NCBI GenBank assembly: GCA_009760855.2
Contig: WPIO01000197.1
Location: forward strand, 262,501 to 326,500
Direction of reading: 5' to 3'
Source: Cristatella mucedo
Lineage: Eukaryota > Bryozoa > Phylactolaemata > Cristatellidae
Length of the DNA stretch: 64,000 bases
In this document: positions 1 to 10,920 of the stretch, one piece after another
How positions within the stretch are numbered: the first letter of the stretch is position 1
How the letters are laid out: each line of letters begins with the position of its first letter
Notes under the pieces: generated by a model
Told to the model about the DNA's origin: nothing
The model's database searches: none
Seen by the model: only the letters and a program-made list of their open reading frames with translations
Position numbers and translations under genes: made by a program

Positions 1-1409
1 CTTAGTGTCATATGCAATCCAAATTGGTGTTTTACCGAGTCAATTTATAATGAATTTGAGTGACTTCAACTGGTGGGTTGCGTTAGCGACCAGCGTCTTT
101 GTCGTCCATTTGCTTGAGAACGGGCAAGCGTAAGGGTGCGAAATTTGGTTCGTACATTTTAATGGCTGTATAATACAATATTAATTCAAAATCTATATCC
201 GGTCAATTTCCAGTGGATTGCGGTAATTCGTTGCAGCCAGTCTACGGCAAATATGTACATTTTCCATTACAGTAACCGTTTTTACTGGCGTTGCTCACGA
301 CTGAATTCAGGTTGAAGTTCTCGCCACTGAGTTAAGGTTGAACTTTGGTGCCTCATGGCAACGCATGCCACTCATCAAAGCAGTAGTAACGCTCGCAACG
401 GTGGATAGGGCGGATAGCAAAATATGATAGTAAGTCCACGCCCTAACTAGCATAGTATTTTTTAGTTTCAGAGAGAATCACATTTTGTCCAGGACGAAGG
501 CGGGAAGTTAACCGTTGAGTTATGGTTGGTTACTTAATAATCATAGTAATTAATAATAACAAAAATTCTCATATAACACTTTGAGAGAATTCTATCTCTT
601 TCTAGGAACTTTACGTTTGAAATCAAAGCGAAAACCTGCTTAGAACGAGCACTAATAAGAAACAACCGACAAAATGTGTCCTGAATATCAACCTGTACCG
701 TATAAGACGTGAGTCAGTGGGTGAGCGATCGTTACTCATCAGTAAACATAAATCGCCGACCTTACGCGTCCCTGGTATTTTTATGGTTTTATTGCGGCGG
801 CCCAGCCTAAAATTAGCACCGTCTTAAAAGAAAAAAAACAAAGGAGGTAATTTTTCTAATTCAATTACGTTGCTGCATTACGTACTCTGGCTGTTCGAAA
901 TTGGGCATTGAATTTTACATTGGATTACGAAATGAATACGAGAAGGCTCTGGAACAGGATATTTATTTATGGATATCAGTGCTGCAAATAATGCCTCTCA
1001 GTAGCAAGGATATGAAGCCTATAGCCTGACGAGAACAGTCTTAACGACTGTCTTCCTGCCAACGGGACATTGCGGCTGCACCTTCGTGCGGCCGAAATTG
1101 ACTTGCATGCGTAGTCTTAACTTTCAAATTGACTTTCCCGCGTTGTTCCGCACTTAGACGCCACTAATTTTTCAGGTAGACAGTGATTTTTTCATTCAGT
1201 TGAACCCGGAGGCGATGAGTTAGCGGTAAGTTAATGAGTACGAGGAGTTTCTCGAATGATATTTCACGGTATTATTCTCTCAACTCGTTAACTCATCGAT
1301 TTCAAGATTTGGTCACTTTACTGTTTCTTTCTTCCATTATTGTTTATGGCAGACCTATCCGAAATACTTTCCAATTAGGCTGGGCACATGCTCGCCGCAC
1401 TTTGGTGCG
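1..1409. other. No recognisable gene
   Basis: Moderately AT-rich DNA with stop codons in all frames. I see no coding region, RNA gene or clear repeat here. A short open frame at 1234-1416 has no recognisable domain and runs into LINE-derived sequence, so I do not call it. Confidence 0.5.
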
Positions 1410-1560
1410 TTTTTAGTAGGTTTGTATTTATTGTCAAGTCAGGGGATGTCGTGACTTCAGTTGGGAGCGAGTTCCAGGCTTCGGGAACGTAATCATGAAA
1501 GGGACGGTCTCCGAAGATTTAAGGCCGGTTCAAGGCATAGCTAAGCGATGCGTTCCTCGC
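1410..1560 (-). mobile_element. LINE-A fragment, decayed
   Basis: Matches the reverse complement of the C-terminal coding part of LINE-A, which is better preserved at 41487-42515. The segment corresponding to the NSLPT...SPDLTTF peptide region and the residues just upstream is recognisable. Both ends are lost and the frame is broken. It is followed about 50 bp later by a SINE1 fragment in the same orientation. Confidence 0.6.
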
Positions 1561-1611
1561 AGAATTTTCTGGGTCCTTGTAATATATGGAAATATATTAG
1601 AATAAATACTA

Positions 1612-1712
1612 GATGATTTAACAGCATTTTTTGTATAGCGACAGAAGAGCCTTTACGGCTATCACCACCGCTCTCAGTGGTTATACGGGATCGCCTACCG
1701 CAGGAATATGTC
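1612..1712 (-). mobile_element. SINE1 fragment (3' body)
   Basis: Reverse complement of the body of the tRNA-derived SINE1 family: the TATAGCGACAGAAGAGCCTT segment, the TATCACCACCGCT segment and the CACCGCAGGA-like edge of the tRNA region. The tRNA-like head, with the B box and long hairpin, is missing. Confidence 0.65.
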
Positions 1713-2647
1713 CTTTATATACTTACGACGCTGTGTACGCAAATATGAGTGGTTCTGGCCTGTTGACAATAATGCTGCGCCGAAGCGAGACATGGGGGTA
1801 TATGTCCCCGGGCGCTGGATCCGGGGCAACGCCAAAACCATATTGGCTGCCTATTACTGGCGCGGGCGGGGGCTGGGGCATCTGAGTAGTTCGCCACCCG
1901 GTGCACAATATCTTAGGAACGCCCTTGCATTAGTTGCCTTGTTGTTCGGCTTAGGACGGTTTAGCGCTCACCGGTTTGAGCTACTACATTGAATAGCCGC
2001 TGTTGGCCGAGCCTTAGAATTATCGCCTCTGATTTCTACTTACGCTATTATTGCTTCTTATTAATAATTAATTATTATAAATTATCTCTTCTTATTAATT
2101 ATTGCCTCTTATTCATGCTTACCTCTGATGTAACTTATAATGAGGGATATGAGTCAAAGTTTGGGGGACGTTGACTGCACCTATATGGACCTTTCCCGGA
2201 CATCCTACCTTCCTGGAAAAAATAACTTGAAAAAAACCTCTGCCGTTGATCGCACGCTTTACGCTAGAATGTGAAAAGTGAATGTATCACGGCAGATGCG
2301 AGCGATTAGCCACACAGCTGGGCGTGTGAAGCAGTAGAGGCTAACCTAAGCGGTTTCGCCGTAGGTGCTGTTTTGTTCTATTTAATCGCATAGTGAACAT
2401 GCATGCAGCTGCACAGCTGCAACACTGGCCAGCAGAGCTATAGGTTCGATGACCACTAAATATAGTGACTCACTGCAGCGATCGATTGTGAGTGAGCTGG
2501 ATGGCCCGAGAAGGGGCTGAATGTTTACTATAGCCGTGCTTAATCCGTGGGGTACGGATACCCAATTTAAGAATCCTAGCAGAAGCATCCAAGAAGGCAC
2601 ATAAAAAAGACCAGTGAAATATTTAGGCAAAAAATATATATATAATA
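1713..2647. other. No recognisable gene
   Basis: Contains an AT-rich patch (about 2030-2110) made of short TTATTAAT-like repeats. Otherwise unremarkable. The overlapping short open frames carry no domain I recognise. Confidence 0.45.
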
Positions 2648-3527
2648 GCACTACCTCTGCCAGCATTTGTCCGATTGAATCAGCTCGAAATATAGGTCTC
2701 ATGTTCCAAAGTGACCTCTCGTTAGACGACCACATCAAACTCGACAATAAAGTCTGTCTACTTTCAGGTACATAACATTGCTAAAATTCGGGCTTGTTTA
2801 GATGGGGGATACCGCATCTAAGTTGGTCGATCCATTTGTGATATCCTGCCTTGACTTCTATAACTCACTGCTTGCTGGCCTACCGGCAATCAGTGCAATC
2901 AGTCACTTTCAGCCGGTGCAAAACTCTGCAGCTAAGCTTGCCTGTCAACCTGAGCAATCGCAGTTGTCACATTCTCGCCGGCGTTCTGCACAGGCTGCCG
3001 GTCAAGCAACGGATCGACTTCAAGGTTTTGTCACTCACTTTTAGGTCCCTTCATTCTTAGGCTCCAGCCTACCTATCACATCTACTCCCCCCACCAGGCT
3101 AAGCATCGCACCACCCACTTTTCGGAATCTAGCCATTTACCAATATCTCGTACAAACCTCAAATGCTTTGAAGACCATGCATCTAGTTCGTATGCTCCCA
3201 AAGCCTGGAACTCACTCCCGACTTGCGTCACGACATCCCCTGACTTGGCCACATTTAAAAAGAACTTCAAAACATATCTATTTATGACAGCATTTAGTGG
3301 GTCCCTGTGATTCGTCTTTTTATGTGCTCTTCCGTTCTGACACTGTTGCATGCTGCCTCTAAACCACACTTGCAAGCTGACCCATGCATGTCACCCCTAA
3401 TCATGTCATTCGTTTATCAAGCATGATACCACTCACCATTCGATCGTGTTTCCTTTGCAGCAAATGTAAAGCGCCTAAAAAGATTTGAGTTATCTGGGGG
3501 TGCTTTATCAAGAGTAAAGTTATTATT
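2648..3527 (+). mobile_element. LINE-A 3' part, decayed
   Basis: Sense copy of the C-terminal end of a CR1/L2-like non-LTR retrotransposon followed by its 3' UTR. Recognisable in order: the GVIFQSDLSLDDH-like region, the AYFQLHNIAKIRACL region, the LQLVQNSAARLVC region with a short insertion, the HWLPVKQRIDFKVLS region, and the tail hairpin plus ATT-rich end near 3480-3525. Several frameshifts and stops make it non-functional. Confidence 0.8.
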
Positions 3528-4230
3528 ATACCTAACGTAACTAATAGTAAGATCACCAAGAGCCAGTGCAAAGGTATAGCAGCAGCCGGCTGCCTACGAG
3601 AGCAGCTGCCAACTGCACATTTGGCCCAGAAACTGCATGCTTATGTTAATACCTTCGTGCAACATACAATCAATTACTTTATAGTCATTCACCGAGTTAA
3701 AAGACCGGGACCATTTCGATAAGGAAACATTTCAACTGTATTGACTTGTTTCATTTGGTTTAATAGACAAAACTGATTCACTGAATGCCACTTTAACTTG
3801 GAATTGAATAGGGGAGAGAGACCAGTGTGCAGACATTGCAATGCATACTTTACACTGAATTGACATTCACTGCGACAGACGTCATAAAAAAAATACACGG
3901 CTGATTGGCTGGTGCTACTTTGGGAGTTCAGGTTTCTTGAGTCCTGAAGTAGGTAATCTCTTTGAGCCCTCTGCAAGCAGTGATGGTGGCCTTAAGGCTC
4001 TTCTGCTGCTATATAAATGAGGCAGTATCAGCATCAGCTGACCGGCGCTTTCAGCTCAGCCGGCTTTACTTCTGCTCTGGTGTAGCCTTCGACAAGCGAC
4101 TAGAGCAGCTCGCAGTGGCCACTCAATCGCATTCAAGTGGCCATGATGATATCCGCCACTCATCCACTGCTGGGGAGCACGACATGAAGGAGTACGACAC
4201 GAGCAGCACATACGGCAGCATGAGCATCAT
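3528..4230. other. No recognisable gene
   Basis: No supported gene. A TATA-like string (TATATAAATGAGG) lies near 4009, but without a recognisable transcript downstream I do not call a promoter. Confidence 0.4.
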
Positions 4231-4460
4231 GAGCAGCTGGACACCAGTGAGACAGAGTAACAGACATGACCATGTCAGTACAGCGTGAGTGTCAGTGAGC
4301 TGAGCAGCTGGACACCAGTGAGACGGAGCAACAGACATGACCATGTTATTGCAGAGCACGTACGGTGCGAGCGTCAGTGAGCTGAGCAGCTGGATACCAG
4401 CGAGACGAAGCAACAGACATGACGACCATGTCAGTGCAGTGTAGTCACTGCAGGACTAAC
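4231..4460 (+). repeat. Minisatellite, about 3 copies of a 70-80 bp unit
   Basis: Three imperfect head-to-tail copies begin with GAGCAGCTGGACACCAGTGA-like sequence at about 4233, 4302 and 4384. Each continues with an AACAGACATGACCATGT core and ends in GTCAGTGAGCT or a similar edge. Spacing varies because short insertions differ between copies. Confidence 0.75.
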
Positions 4461-5884
4461 GAGCTGCTGTAGGCGTGCTTCACTCACGGCTCGGCCTGCT
4501 GCTTAGACACAAGGTACTGCTGCCACTGCAGCAGAGGCCGTGGTTCGAGGACAGACGTATCGAAGTGCTGCAGTCACATCCCTGCAGGTTATCTGTGTTC
4601 GGTGACCTGTTCGCTGTGACCGAGGGTCCAGGCTATCCGCATTCGCTTGCCTCAGTGGCACCTGTCCCTTCACCCCGGGGGAGGGGGGCGCTGCACACGT
4701 GGCGATGGCCAGCCGCAGGTGTCTGGCTCTTGGATCGTTGAGCTGAGCAAAGTGACTAGATGCTGCTGCAAGCTCTAGGAGTCAGTGAGCTCGGCCACAT
4801 CGGCCATCATCACTGCTATCTCGCGTACGACAAAGCTCGGCGAGACGGCAGACAGCTGTACGTGGTGGACAGCTCGAGCCACAGGGGACACAAGTTGAGC
4901 CGATCCGAGCATGGAAGAAGGCAGCACCGAAAGCGCTGTGCAGCTCCGGCAGGACGCAGCGTGCTGCTACACCTAGCCGTGCCAGTGAGATGACACGGAA
5001 AGGGATGGAGAAAGGACAAGGTCATCAATCATCAATCAAGAGGACTGGAAGATTAATGATCTAAGCCCAGTGACAGTCACAGATGAGAGGATGCTTGAAC
5101 GGTCTTAGTGCAGCCGAATCGAGGCAGCAGCAGAAACAGCTGAGCCTTCTGGAGCAGGCAGCCGGGATTCGGGTACAACCAACCAACCAACCAATAAGCT
5201 AATGAGCAAGTCACACACTTTCAATAACCGAACAATGCTTTCACATGTACCCCTAAATTCGCACTTCGTTTTTAAGTGTACCTCCTATTTACGATAAAAC
5301 AATTAATAATGTATTAGTGTAAGATCGATCACAATTTGTCGATGATGCACGATAGCACGGAGTCCTTTGATGCTACTGATCCTTAAACCATGAGAAGGTC
5401 TGCCCTGGCCGGGATGGGGGGGGGGGGTGAAGGTTCAACAGCTGAGCTGCATTGAGCTGAGCTATCTGTATTAGCAGCACCGTTTACCTAGGAGCAAAAA
5501 TCTGCGCAGCCGCAGCTGAAACTCAGACCAATTGCTCAAACTCTGACCTCAAGTCCTAGGGCAGACTCTGACCTCTAGCTCTGCTCTAACTAACCTAGGG
5601 TGAGGTGACTTGGCCGAGTGACTCTCGAAGCTCACTCACTCGGCTATAACCAAAATCTCTTGTGGTGGCCACAGCCAAAAGTAACGGGGGAGGGGGAGGA
5701 GACCTTGAGGGGGAGGTTAAGACTGAGGGGTGGGGGAGGAAGAAGCAATGGGAGGACCAAACACCGACAAGCAAGAATAAGAAAACTTCCAAAAGATCAA
5801 ATTTCCATACGGAGCTTCAAATATACGGCATAGGGGTATTTAGTAAATTCAATAGAAATGGGGCATCGTCGACAGCAGGGGCAG
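4461..5884. other. No recognisable gene; CTG/GCA-rich, with a G12 run
   Basis: CAG/CTG-rich sequence with many overlapping short open frames caused by composition. A homopolymer G12 lies at 5416-5427. No protein family recognised. Confidence 0.4.
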
Positions 5885-6050
5885 CTTATTGAGAGCTGTT
5901 TTGGTACAGCAGTCAAGGTGCTCGCCCGGACCAAGGTCTGGCTGAGGTAGTGGGCTCGAGCCCCGGGGCATATGTGAAGCGCCTGAATAGAGATTAAGTT
6001 CTCTTAGGGCGCTATACAAATGAATTACATATAATTACATTAGATATATT
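5885..6050 (+). mobile_element. SINE2, tRNA-derived, LINE-like tail
   Basis: The head resembles a tRNA gene with a B-box-like GGGCTCGAGCCC at about 5951-5962. The 3' part carries the hairpin stem GCGCC...GGGCGC around GATTAAGTTCTCT, the same tail design as LINE-A. A second full copy lies at 49972-50118. The shared tail suggests it was mobilised by a CR1-like reverse transcriptase (inference). Confidence 0.75.
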
Positions 6051-6859
6051 CAAACTCCCTGAGGGGCTTATGACGAGTAAGGGTTAAGAAATCTGATGAA
6101 CAAATCAAAACAAGAGGGAAAACGTCATAAGATTAAAACTGGTGTTTTGCCGAGGCTAGACTCGGTGGGTGAATAGCCGAAAAAAGTAACTTTAGTCCTA
6201 GTGTCCTGCCTGACAGGCTGCGAGTCACTGCAGTGCCTGTGCCTGTCAGGCAGTGCTGCGTCTGACTCTAGCGAGGAAGGCTGGCAAGTCCCGACGTTCC
6301 ATGCTCAGCTTACAGAAGCAGGCAGCTCTTCTGGCACGTCATTCAAAATAATCGAGCCAGCGACCAGCAGCTGCTGTCCCGGGCATCACGTGCCTGGGGT
6401 GCTGCCCCGGGTGCAGCACCCGATAAGGCGGCTGCAGCTTTCGGACGATGCAATCTGACCGCAAGCGGCCATGTTGCCGACGGATGGGCACGAAGAAAAA
6501 CTACCCACGCACGAAAATGGGACAAACAGCATCCGACGGAGCGGAAGCGGCTCGACTGGTGGCGAAGATTTAAAAGCTGAGGAAACTGCTTCGGCACAAT
6601 TGGAATGACTTACTGTCAACTCGTACGTACAGGGTGGGGTGCGACCCAAAGCCGTGGCAGGATGACCGCATGGTGGCTACCACAGAATTTTCGCTACAGA
6701 CCTCGTGCCACAACAAAAAAGGATCGCACACGCGGTTCCCCGCGGCAAATGCAGAACTTGCATGGCCCATCGTCGTGCTGAAGCACCTGCACTGTGGCGA
6801 CTGGGCAGGCCCGAGCACAAGAGGCGCAGTGTCGCCAGAATGTCACTTGACTGCGATGG
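6051..6859. other. No recognisable gene
   Basis: Rising GC and CpG content toward the right edge. It contains the hairpin listed separately at 6206-6253. No protein recognised. Confidence 0.4.
6206..6253. other. Perfect 13-bp inverted repeat (hairpin)
   Basis: CTGCCTGACAGGC at 6206-6218 pairs perfectly with GCCTGTCAGGCAG at 6241-6253 across a 22-nt loop. The loop holds the smaller palindrome CACTGCAGTG. No A-rich or U-rich terminator context and no recognised RNA family. Confidence 0.7.
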
Positions 6860-8125
6860 TGGACGGTAGCATCATCTTGTCCACGGAAACCGCTGTCGGC
6901 AGACAACAATATCGAGTGTCGTCCAGCACCGCGGATCGACAGTCTAGAAGGAGCCGACACATTCCACTAAGCGAGAAGTGCGCTCAGACGCCGCAAATAG
7001 GAGTAATAAGCAGTGTACGAAACCTTACTGAACGGATTGACGGAAGTCGACGGCGACAGCAGCTGTTGGGCGCTTTGTCCACGCACGGACACGGCGACAA
7101 GACCCGACGAGGCCAGGCAACGTCGGCTCGTGGCTACGGCGCGGAGAGTCAGACCCGCCGGTGACGAGTGCCGCGTTTTTCGAAAGCGAATGGCATTTTA
7201 CGGCTCACGCCCGGTCGCCGCCGCCACCGCCGCTTTTCCCTCTCTCGCCAGCTGCCCGTCTGGCGCTGACGCGGCCATCGCTGAATGGGCGGCGGACGTC
7301 CGAGGCTCGAGCGACTCGACTTCGACAGCTGCTTCCGCCGAAGAAGAAGAAGGGCGCAGTTCTCATTCGACGCCTCGCGGGCAGCCGACAGGCGAAGAAG
7401 GCGGCAAAGGCGCAACGAGCGCAGCCGACAGCGACTGCGGCCATTGGAGGTTTCTGCAAAGGACACGTACTTCCGGAACCGCTGGCGCTACCGCCCAGTG
7501 CCCGGCGCGTGCGTGGCGCCTGCGAAGGCGACCGAGCGGAGCGCGAGCGCAAGGCGCGGGCAGGCTCACCGGAACTCCTGGCACGCGACGTCTCAGACGT
7601 GCGCGCGCGAGCGGAGACGCTGCTTTGCTCCCAGCGCTTTTAAAAGCGGCGGCCGGAGAGGCCGGCCATAGGCGCGGCCTCGCCGACGCAGACGCCAATA
7701 GGTGAGGCAATGGCGGCGGCCACGTCCCCGCTTCGTCACGGCGAACAAAGACTGTCGGAATAATAAATTATAAGTGACATCCGTCGACCGATGAGGCGGG
7801 CTGTCGGCTTGCGCAGCTTCGCGCCCGCGGCGAGCAGACTCAGCATAACCAATTACAAGCGACATCCGTTGACCAATGGCGTTGCTTGCCGCTATGTGGG
7901 CGGGCTCGCGACCGGAGCGCTCGCGAACTTGCCGCTGCCGTGGAGTCAGCTCTTTGTCCCTTGTACCTGGGCGGCGCTCTCTTATCATCAGATATCCTTT
8001 ATCTAGGTAGGCGCGTCCAGGCTACGCTTCCGCTACGGCGTAGCGCACGCGCTTCGCGGTATTCTCCCCGCGGAGAGCGGCGGCGGCGGCTGCCGCTGCG
8101 TCTGCTCTAAAGGAGATGTGGGTCG
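6860..8125. promoter_or_regulatory. CpG-island-like region, possible promoter
   Basis: Visibly rich in G+C and CpG compared with the rest of the window. It contains GCCGCC/GGCGGC runs, a GCAATGGCGGCGGCC string near 7708 and almost no A/T tracts. Long overlapping open frames occur on both strands (for example 7013-7705 +, 7593-7988 -), as expected when stop codons are rare. None shows a recognisable domain or a clear splice context. In animals such islands often mark promoters or first exons; that is inference here. Confidence 0.4.
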
Positions 8126-8157
8126 CAGAGTGAACTAAGTTACGGCCGCCGCTGACA

Positions 8158-8242
8158 ATTCGACCGTGCTTCCTTTACATCACATGCAGAGTGCCTGGAC
8201 AGAGTTCTCTGGGGGTACAATACAAATCTATTATTATGATTA
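8158..8242 (+). mobile_element. LINE-A 3' tail, interrupted by a MITE
   Basis: The last part of a LINE-A 3' UTR is readable (CTTCCTTTACATCACATGCA, GAGTGCCTGGACAGAG, TTCTCTGGGGGT) and runs into an ATT tail. The tail is split by the MITE at 8243-8527 and resumes at about 8528-8556 with TTATTATCATTAGTATTAG. Confidence 0.7.
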
Positions 8243-8527
8243 CAGTCCGCCCCCGATTTCGAAATAGCTAGGTACCGGCAAACCTGCCGTAAGTCGAATT
8301 TTCGTAAGTCGAGGGAGGTAAACGAAAGTCCTCAGTACCCACAGTGCATTGCTATCAGACATCGTTATCTCCCTATTATTTTCGGCCTTGTCACATATAC
8401 TGAATGCGCGAGCATTTCGAAAATTTCCTTGGATACATTTCGATATTTGATTGTTTTGCGTGACCGTGGCCGAGTTCGTATTGGCGAATTTTCGTAAGTT
8501 TAACCATCGTAAGTCGGGGGCTGATTG
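8243..8527. mobile_element. MITE copy 1, Tc1/mariner-like termini
   Basis: A 285-bp element without coding capacity. The left end CAGTCCGCCCCCGATTTCG and the reverse complement of the right end CAATCAGCCCCCGACTTACG form imperfect terminal inverted repeats. Subterminal CGTAAGTCGAATTTTCGTAAG-like sequence recurs near both ends. A TA lies immediately left of the element and TG on the right, compatible with a TA target that has mutated once. A diverged second copy lies at 10640-10920 in the opposite orientation. Confidence 0.75.
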
Positions 8528-8556
8528 TGTTATTATCATTAGTATTAGTATTATTA

Positions 8557-9340
8557 GCGAGCGCCGAGCTACCGAGGCGTCGTGTGCAGCCAATCGCGAC
8601 TAAGACGGCTGGGAGGTGAGTGGATCACGAGCGCATCGAGGCTGCTGTCCACGTGACCTGCAGGAAACGACCCGAAAGCGGTGTTCGTCGCCAGACGCGA
8701 AAAGTATCGTCGCAAATAGAGGAATCGACGAGGAAGCTGTCGATCTCTCTTGCGCTCGCTCGAACGCGACTCGTAGCCTAACAAACGCTCGGCGGAGCAC
8801 TTGCCAAGACCGCGGCGTAAGGGAACAAGATCGGCTTCGGTCGACCCGCTCTAATCTAATCTAGCGCGGCGCTCATCCGGCGCTGTCTCCGCTCCAGCGC
8901 CGCCAGCCGGACGCGCGAGTCCGCTGACAAGCGCGCGCCCGCGTCGTCGCGCGCTTGCCCAAAGTCGGGCCCGAGCGGCGGCGGCCGCCGCCAGCGCACA
9001 ATGGCGGCCAGGCCAGGCCAGGCGAGGCGAGGCGTGGCGGCCATTGCCGCCGTGGGTTTTTCTCTAGACGACTTAGGTCGAGCGTATTCTTGGACGGACG
9101 ACGCGGTTATCTGACGCCGCGAGTTCTGCCGACGGCAGACGAGCGAGCGGAGCCGTCGGGAGCTGCTCTATATTGACATTTGGCGGCGGCGTGCCTTGTC
9201 AGCCTGTTTGCATCTGCGGAGATAAAGCGAATAGAACGGCGGGCGGGTTTCTGCAGGCGCGCGTCGAAGTCCGGGGCGAGTGATTTTGTCGGCTGTCGGT
9301 GCTGAAGATATAGCGATGAAGTGAGCTTCTGAAAATACCC
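8557..9340. promoter_or_regulatory. Second CpG-rich stretch
   Basis: GC- and CpG-rich, including GCGGCGGCGGCCGCCGCC near 8974 and CACAATGGCGGCCAGG near 8997. The latter resembles the YY1-type ATGGCGGC element often found just downstream of animal transcription starts. A short frame from that ATG runs only about 37 codons with no domain. I call a possible promoter or 5' UTR, not a gene. Confidence 0.35.
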
Positions 9341-9565
9341 GGTCGGTAGTTCCTGATGCCTAGCCTAAACAGGCGGCGAAGCCGAGCCCCAACACCTGGC
9401 CCCCCTCCCCTGTTTGGCACAGACGCAAGGTGCTGTCTTTAATGACCGAGGTCACGGGGTCGAGCCAGGGGCGGAGCCAGAATTTCCAGGTTGGGGGCGT
9501 GGTGCACTGCTCCGGCCCCTTGGGCCTGGAGAACTTTGCTATAGGATGTAGGTGCTTCTCCTGCA

Positions 9566-9835
9566 TATGTAATGTATTACAGTCTGTAACTCCACATAAT
9601 TAATAAAGACCATGTGGGTGTTACGCAGGAGAGTTTTGTATAGCGCACTCACAGCCTAAGCGGCTTTCGGTACGCATTCGGTAGCCGACAGAATTCGTCT
9701 CAGGCAACAAAGATCGAGTGGGAAACATAGCAGAGTCAGGAGAGCAGTTGAGGTAGTGAGTAGCATGGAAGTAGCAGCTCAGGACCGCTGAAAAGGATGA
9801 ACCAAAGTCGGCAGTAGGAGAGTTGTTGTCGTTGC
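9566..9835 (-). mobile_element. LINE-B 3' end
   Basis: Reverse complement of the LINE-B C-terminus and 3' UTR. On the + strand it begins with a TAATGTATTACAGTCTGTAAC-type tail and continues through ACCATGTGGGTGTTACGCAG, GAGAGTTTTGTATAGCGCAC and TTTCGGTACGCATTCGGTAG. Close copies lie at 21905-22870 and 41085-41470. Non-functional 5'-truncated copy. Confidence 0.75.
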
Positions 9836-10465
9836 CTATGGCGGCGGTAATCGCCCCCCTGGCTCCACTCCGGGCTCAAAGCGCATTAAAACTGCTGCAT
9901 GCTAGCGTAAGCTATTTATTGAGATATGTGATGCTCAATATTCGCGGTTCATTAATTAGAGCTGCTTACAATCAATTACGTGACAACTCGTGGTTAAGCA
10001 GCGTAAAAGCCATAACCGAATCAAGTGGGTGGTCAGTTGTGCAGGTGAGAAGCAGAGCTTTAGATCTCGGTCGGCTACTCGAGGGGCTGCACTCTATTCT
10101 TGGTGCGAGAGTGGTACGAGAGGTTTACTCTGGCCATGGCTGGTAGTGAATGCCTACAAACCTCCATCGCAAGCAAATGGACTTCTATACGCTGTGGAAA
10201 GGACTTTTCATAATAAGCTATGAGCACAATTTGCTGCAGCCACGTTCCGCTATTGCCTGCATAACTGCGTGCATTGTTGCGGCACCTGCAAGTCGTTATG
10301 CCTGTTTCTCATATAATTTGGAGGATCTTTGCGACGTTCCATTGTGTGCAGGCTACCGTTGACCATTTCTACATGTTGACAACGTGCCTGCTACCTCTAA
10401 CCATGTTGTACTTGTTGACACGTAGATATAACCCCCTACCTTTGATGATCAAGCTTCCTTTATAG
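9836..10465. other. No recognisable gene
   Basis: Mixed-composition sequence with a few short open frames (about 60-110 codons) and no domain I recognise. Confidence 0.4.
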
Positions 10466-10530
10466 CGTATTCAAAGTCCCTAGAAAGAAATTAAGCTCTC
10501 TGAGGGCGCTATACAAATGTATTACTATTA
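10466..10530 (+). mobile_element. LINE/SINE tail relic
   Basis: Only the 3' hairpin module is left: CCTAGAAAGAAATTAAGCTC, TCTGAGGGCGCTATACAAATG and an ATT-like end. The ATACAAATG ending is closer to SINE2 than to LINE-A. Confidence 0.65.
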
Positions 10531-10639
10531 GCCGAGTTTCAGAAGCTTAAAGCGTCATCGGCGTTTGTCCCACCTTGACCGAGACTAGTATAGTTACGGC
10601 TGCGTTTACCGCCCAATTCTCTCGTGACGTAGAGGCTGC

Positions 10640-10920
10640 TACACTTACACTTACGACTTACGACGGTTCTACTAACGAAAATTTGGAGATGCAAACTCGG
10701 CCACGGTTACGGAAAAAATGAAAAGATTAATGTATCCAAGAATGCTTTCAAAATCCACGCGCGGTCAATAGATTTGACAACTCCGCAAATAGTAGGAAGA
10801 AAACGATGTCTCATAGTTATGCCTTGCAGGTATAAGGACCATTTTTGACTTACAAAAATTCGACTTACGACAGGTTTTCCGGTCCCTATCTATTTCGCAA
10901 GTTGGGGTATAAGTACTGTG
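10640..10920. mobile_element. MITE copy 2, inverted relative to copy 1
   Basis: The reverse complement aligns along its whole length with 8243-8527. Shared stretches include ACTCGGCCACGG, an AACGATGTCT(C/G)ATAG core, AATTCGACTTACG(A/G)CAGG and CGAAATAG near the outer end. The outer 15 bp have decayed. It has no open frame, so it depended on a transposase supplied elsewhere. Confidence 0.65.

Noticed and set aside
4009-4025. TATA box (TATATAAATGAGG)
   Set aside because: No supported transcript or coding exon downstream; such strings occur by chance in AT-rich stretches.
7013-7988. Open frames of 115-230 codons on both strands in the CpG-rich block
   Set aside because: Overlapping Arg/Ala/Ser-rich frames in nearly every phase are expected from GC-rich DNA with few stops; no domain, no splice context.
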